From the NCBI GenBank assembly GCA_025363505.1, contig JANYDV010000182.1:1-8223 (forward strand): 8,223 nucleotides of DNA, read 5' to 3'. Below are positions 5,821 to 8,223 of this stretch, piece after piece. The stretch is from Bacteroidota bacterium. GTDB lineage: Bacteria > Bacteroidota > Ignavibacteria > Palsa-1295. Each line of letters begins with the position of its first letter. Within the stretch, counting starts at the first letter, position 1. The notes below the pieces were generated by a model. The model was given only the letters and a program-made list of their open reading frames with translations, was not told where the DNA came from and did not search any database. The position numbers and the translations under genes are program-made.

Positions 5821-7446
5821 TCAATGCTTCACAATGCATTTCGCAGTTTCTGCCATCGAACCGGAGCGGATGTGGAGATAATAGACTCCCGATGGTAGCA
5901 AATGAGTATCAAAACTGTGGTATTGAATACCAATTGATGGCGGTTTTACAAATCGTTCAATACTTCGACCTCGAAGATCGAAGAGTTCTAATATTATTGG
6001 TGAGTTTGCTGAGGAGACATACTGAGTTGTCAATACACGACCCGCAGGATTTGGTGAAACGCTAATGGAGAATGGTGTCGCGGTATTCTGAGGCGTTGTG
6101 ACTGATGTTTTTAGTCGATCAATAAGATGCGCCGTCTGCGAAGTGCCGTTGATCGGGAATACGATATCGAAAGGATCGTGATTTCTTCCGGGACTAAGGA
6201 TTGAGGTCCGAAGAGACTCATCAAGTCCAAACCAATCACCAAGCATTGCGGCATAGTAGCGGCGGAATTCGAATTCATTAATGGGGTCACCATTTTTATC
6301 AAGTGTTGCAAGATCGGGATGATGCCCATAGAGTTCGCCATTGACCGAAGTACCAATGACAAAATGTGGTGCCGAAGTGCCGTGATCTGTGCCGCTTGCA
6401 TAGTCACCATTTTCACTCACGCGGCGTCCGAATTCGGAGTACGTCATAGTTACGACGCGATCGGCAATACCCAACCCTTCAAGATCGCGCTGAAATGCAA
6501 CCAGCGCTTGCGAGAGTATTCGTAACAACAATCCATGTCCCTCACTGCTATCGGTCTCTTTTGAATGTTGATTAAAATGTGTATCGAAGCCAATAAGATT
6601 TGTAAAGTATATTTTCGTTTTTATTCCGGACTTAATGCACCAAGCAATGTGCTGCAGATTTCGAGCAAAATCGGTATCGGGATATTGGACGGTACTCTGT
6701 GCGCTCGCCGGGAATAGCTCTGCAAATCGTTTTGCATACACATTTGAAATATTAACGATCTCGCGCACAAAACCAAGTTCGTTGCCGCCCTCGGTATTTG
6801 GCAGTGGATCATCACCAATGTTTGCTGCGGCTGTAAAGCTCAGGGGATTAGGGACTTGTACATCAACCATTGATGTGCTTCCGCGAAATATTTGGCTCCC
6901 AAGCGTACCCATATTGATCGCCAAAGGATCGGTTGGCAATGTAGCGGGGTAGTCGGGAGAGAGCATTTGTAAATATCTTGCTGCCCACCCTGTCGGGATT
7001 ATGAGATCTGAATCACTCGAAGAATTCCAAATCTCAAGCCCACGAAAATGAGAAAGGTCCGGGTTTTCGATACCAAGATTTTGGACGATTGCCATTTTCC
7101 CTTCTTTCCAAAGTGGCTCAAGCGCATTCATATTGGGGTTGAATGCCAAATCGGGACGGACTTTAAATGTTAATCGCGATTTTTCCGCCGAAGTTGTAAA
7201 GCCTAGATTTTTTCTGTTGAGATCATACAATGGGTCTTCGAATGGGACAAGGGTATTCAGTCCATCATTACCACCTTCAAGGAAAATAATGACCAGAGCA
7301 CGGTCATTAGTATCAAGTGGATTAGAAAGCGCACTCAGTAGCGGCGAATTCATCAATGCTTCTGCTTTCCGCGAGCCTACGATAAAAGGAATTGCGGTAG
7401 CAGCGGCTCCGAGCGGTATCGTCTTCAGAAAATCTCTGCGTTTCAT
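5821..7446 (-). CDS. DUF1501 exported protein with Tat signal and type IX sorting domain
   Basis: This complete 541-residue protein begins with a twin-arginine signal: RRDFLK (3-8), a hydrophobic stretch (9-24) and a likely cleavage site after AEA (28-30). The DUF1501 domain, a member of the alkaline phosphatase/sulfatase-like superfamily, covers about 48-440. It shows LEGGNDGLNTLVP (56-68), LSHFRGLEIW (131-140), GFDTH (286-290), MTYSEFGRRVSENG (334-347) and GTDHG (352-356). The Asp/His residues of these motifs are candidate metal ligands. Residues 458-541 form a type A T9SS C-terminal sorting domain, with ISVSPNPAGR (461-470), LELFDLRGR (486-494) and LLPSGVYYLHI (516-526), which predicts secretion across the outer membrane or surface attachment. 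It starts with ATG 11 bp after the DUF1800 gene, a frequent partner. Enzymatic activity and substrate are unknown. Confidence 0.93.
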   Translation of the reverse strand: MKRRDFLKTIPLGAAATAIPFIVGSRKAEALMNSPLLSALSNPLDTNDRALVIIFLEGGNDGLNTLVPFEDPLYDLNRKNLGFTTSAEKSRLTFKVRPDLAFNPNMNALEPLWKEGKMAIVQNLGIENPDLSHFRGLEIWNSSSDSDLIIPTGWAARYLQMLSPDYPATLPTDPLAINMGTLGSQIFRGSTSMVDVQVPNPLSFTAAANIGDDPLPNTEGGNELGFVREIVNISNVYAKRFAELFPASAQSTVQYPDTDFARNLQHIAWCIKSGIKTKIYFTNLIGFDTHFNQHSKETDSSEGHGLLLRILSQALVAFQRDLEGLGIADRVVTMTYSEFGRRVSENGDYASGTDHGTSAPHFVIGTSVNGELYGHHPDLATLDKNGDPINEFEFRRYYAAMLGDWFGLDESLRTSILSPGRNHDPFDIVFPINGTSQTAHLIDRLKTSVTTPQNTATPFSISVSPNPAGRVLTTQYVSSANSPIILELFDLRGRSIERFVKPPSIGIQYHSFDTHLLPSGVYYLHIRSGSMAETAKCIVKH

Positions 7447-7457
7447 AGTCGTTGGGG

Positions 7458-8135
7458 TTATGCTAATTGAAATTCAGGGGTACTTAATAATTCAAAGATC
7501 AATCTTCTCAAAGGCTGCACTTTTGCTTGCTCATCTAATCGTGACCATTCATACGTGTGCAAAACGCCGGCACGATTGATGATTTCTTTTATTCTGACCA
7601 AAGAGAGCGGCATTGCGAAAAGAAAATCGCTCATTTGAGAAAGTAGAGATTCGAGATTATTCTGATAGGAATCAAATTGCTTTGCCCAATCGGTAATTTG
7701 CTGATCAGTATAAGGAATGCCATCAAATGTAGCTCCATTGTGCGGATTGATCAATTGCCCTTTGATCCACCCATTGAGAATAAGATCACGAATGATGTCA
7801 TTAATTCGTTTGGGGAGTGTAGCAGTATTAAGCCAATCGCGATAACCATTCCATCCTTTCACATTGGGTGGCTTACCGAGAAATTGTCCGGTATCCATTC
7901 CGAAATACCAAAAACTTCCTGCTTCATATTCGGTCAGTGGAACATTCATCTTTCGACAGACACTAATCATAAATTCATAAGGCGACTTAATCGCCCCGCC
8001 GCGGTGAATAGGATCAAAAAAATGTTCACTCTTGAAAAGCTTTTCAAACATAGGCTTTAATTCCCAATTTGAAGCAATCAGTATATCGGCAAGTTCTTGA
8101 ATAAGATCATTACTGCTTGAAGGCAGGTCGCCCAT
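7458..8135 (-). CDS. DUF1800 protein, C-terminal half only (5' part missing or broken)
   Basis: This is an open frame of 225 codons from ATG 8135. It matches only the C-terminal half of DUF1800 proteins, which usually run to about 450-600 residues. Visible: LFKSEHFFDP (33-42), IKSPYEF (49-55), GQFLGKPPNVKGWNGYRDW (83-101), and the end LLSTPEFQLA (216-225), a normal family C-terminus. The ATG is probably not the true start: the preceding codons read YRQFIY (8153-8136, Tyr to Tyr), which looks like the conserved RKxYRxFxY stretch of the family, and two codons further up is an in-frame TGA (8159-8157). The ORF therefore seems to be the remnant of a larger, interrupted gene. DUF1800 proteins are usually exported and encoded next to DUF1501 proteins, as here (11 bp apart). 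Their function is not established. The family call is firm and intactness is doubtful. Confidence 0.85.
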   Translation of the reverse strand: MGDLPSSSNDLIQELADILIASNWELKPMFEKLFKSEHFFDPIHRGGAIKSPYEFMISVCRKMNVPLTEYEAGSFWYFGMDTGQFLGKPPNVKGWNGYRDWLNTATLPKRINDIIRDLILNGWIKGQLINPHNGATFDGIPYTDQQITDWAKQFDSYQNNLESLLSQMSDFLFAMPLSLVRIKEIINRAGVLHTYEWSRLDEQAKVQPLRRLIFELLSTPEFQLA

Positions 8136-8223
8136 ATAAATGAATTGACGATAGCGTCATCTAAATATATTTTCCTCCTTACCGACGGAGTTCTTTGGAA
8201 GCAGAAAACTCATCGTGATTTCA
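8136..8223 (-). pseudogene. Closed-frame upstream remnant of the DUF1800 gene (edge of window)
   Basis: No minus-strand frame stays open over these 88 bases. The DUF1800 frame stops at TGA 8159-8157, the second has TGA at 8212-8210, and the third has TGA at 8223-8221 and TAA at 8181-8179. Pieces that look like the family are scattered over frames: NHDEFSASKELRR directly after the window-edge TGA in one frame, VRRKIY (ending at 8165) in another, and YRQFIY in the DUF1800 frame. This fits one or more indels or a sequencing error in the gene. It is too short to decide. Confidence 0.35.

Noticed and set aside
7133..7579. Plus-strand open frame of 148 codons
   Set aside because: It lies mostly antisense to the DUF1501 gene and runs into the DUF1800 end. 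Its translation shows no recognisable domain, and the minus-strand genes have clear family motifs.
7677..8060. Plus-strand open frame of 127 codons
   Set aside because: It is fully antisense to the conserved DUF1800 C-terminal domain and has no recognisable motif.
8157..8159. In-frame TGA as a selenocysteine or recoded codon
   Set aside because: DUF1800 is not a selenoprotein family to my knowledge, no proper SECIS-like hairpin follows, and the other genes in the window do not use TGA internally. Mutation or assembly error is simpler.

Overview
The window holds seven protein-coding genes, all on the minus strand and closely packed, with intergenic gaps of 9 to 69 bp. It has moderate GC. No gene starts on the plus strand, and I found no tRNA, rRNA, CRISPR array, insertion sequence or phage gene. 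Three features point to the FCB group (Bacteroidota / Chlorobi / Ignavibacteria-like). One is a C-terminal type IX secretion sorting domain on the DUF1501 protein. Another is a histidine kinase with the AHQLGTPLSSL H-box typical of a Bacteroidota kinase family. The third is that nearly all starts lack a Shine-Dalgarno sequence. An assignment finer than this would be a guess.

Layout in the direction of transcription (high to low coordinates): the C-terminal half of a DUF1800 protein (8135-7458), whose upstream part is cut or broken at the window edge; a full DUF1501 secreted protein (7446-5821) 11 bp further on; a small SpoU/TrmH-type RNA 2'-O-methyltransferase (5751-5182); an orphan membrane histidine kinase (5140-3866); a MalK/UgpC-type sugar-ABC ATPase (3856-2765) only 9 bp after the kinase; a LabA-like NYN-domain putative nuclease (2704-2111); and uvrA (2071 to the window edge, about 690 of roughly 950 residues).

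Three functional blocks can be inferred. DUF1800 and DUF1501 form a recurring, poorly understood pair of exported proteins. The kinase and ATPase probably form a two-gene transcription unit, although neither a response regulator nor a sugar permease is nearby. The NYN protein and UvrA lie side by side as nucleic-acid enzymes, and UvrA starts nucleotide excision repair. The genes may be partly co-transcribed, but their functions do not form one evident pathway.

Two places deserve attention. First, a long, near-perfect hairpin with an A-tract on one side and a T-tract on the other (1989-2037) lies inside the apparent N-terminal extension of UvrA. It looks like a terminator or an inserted palindromic element, and it puts the true UvrA start in doubt. 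Second, the DUF1800 homology continues a few codons upstream of its first ATG, up to an in-frame TGA, and all three frames are closed within the last 90 bases. This suggests a disrupted gene or an assembly error. I see no clearly new multi-gene system. The least understood content is the DUF1800/DUF1501 pair and the kinase/ATPase pair.
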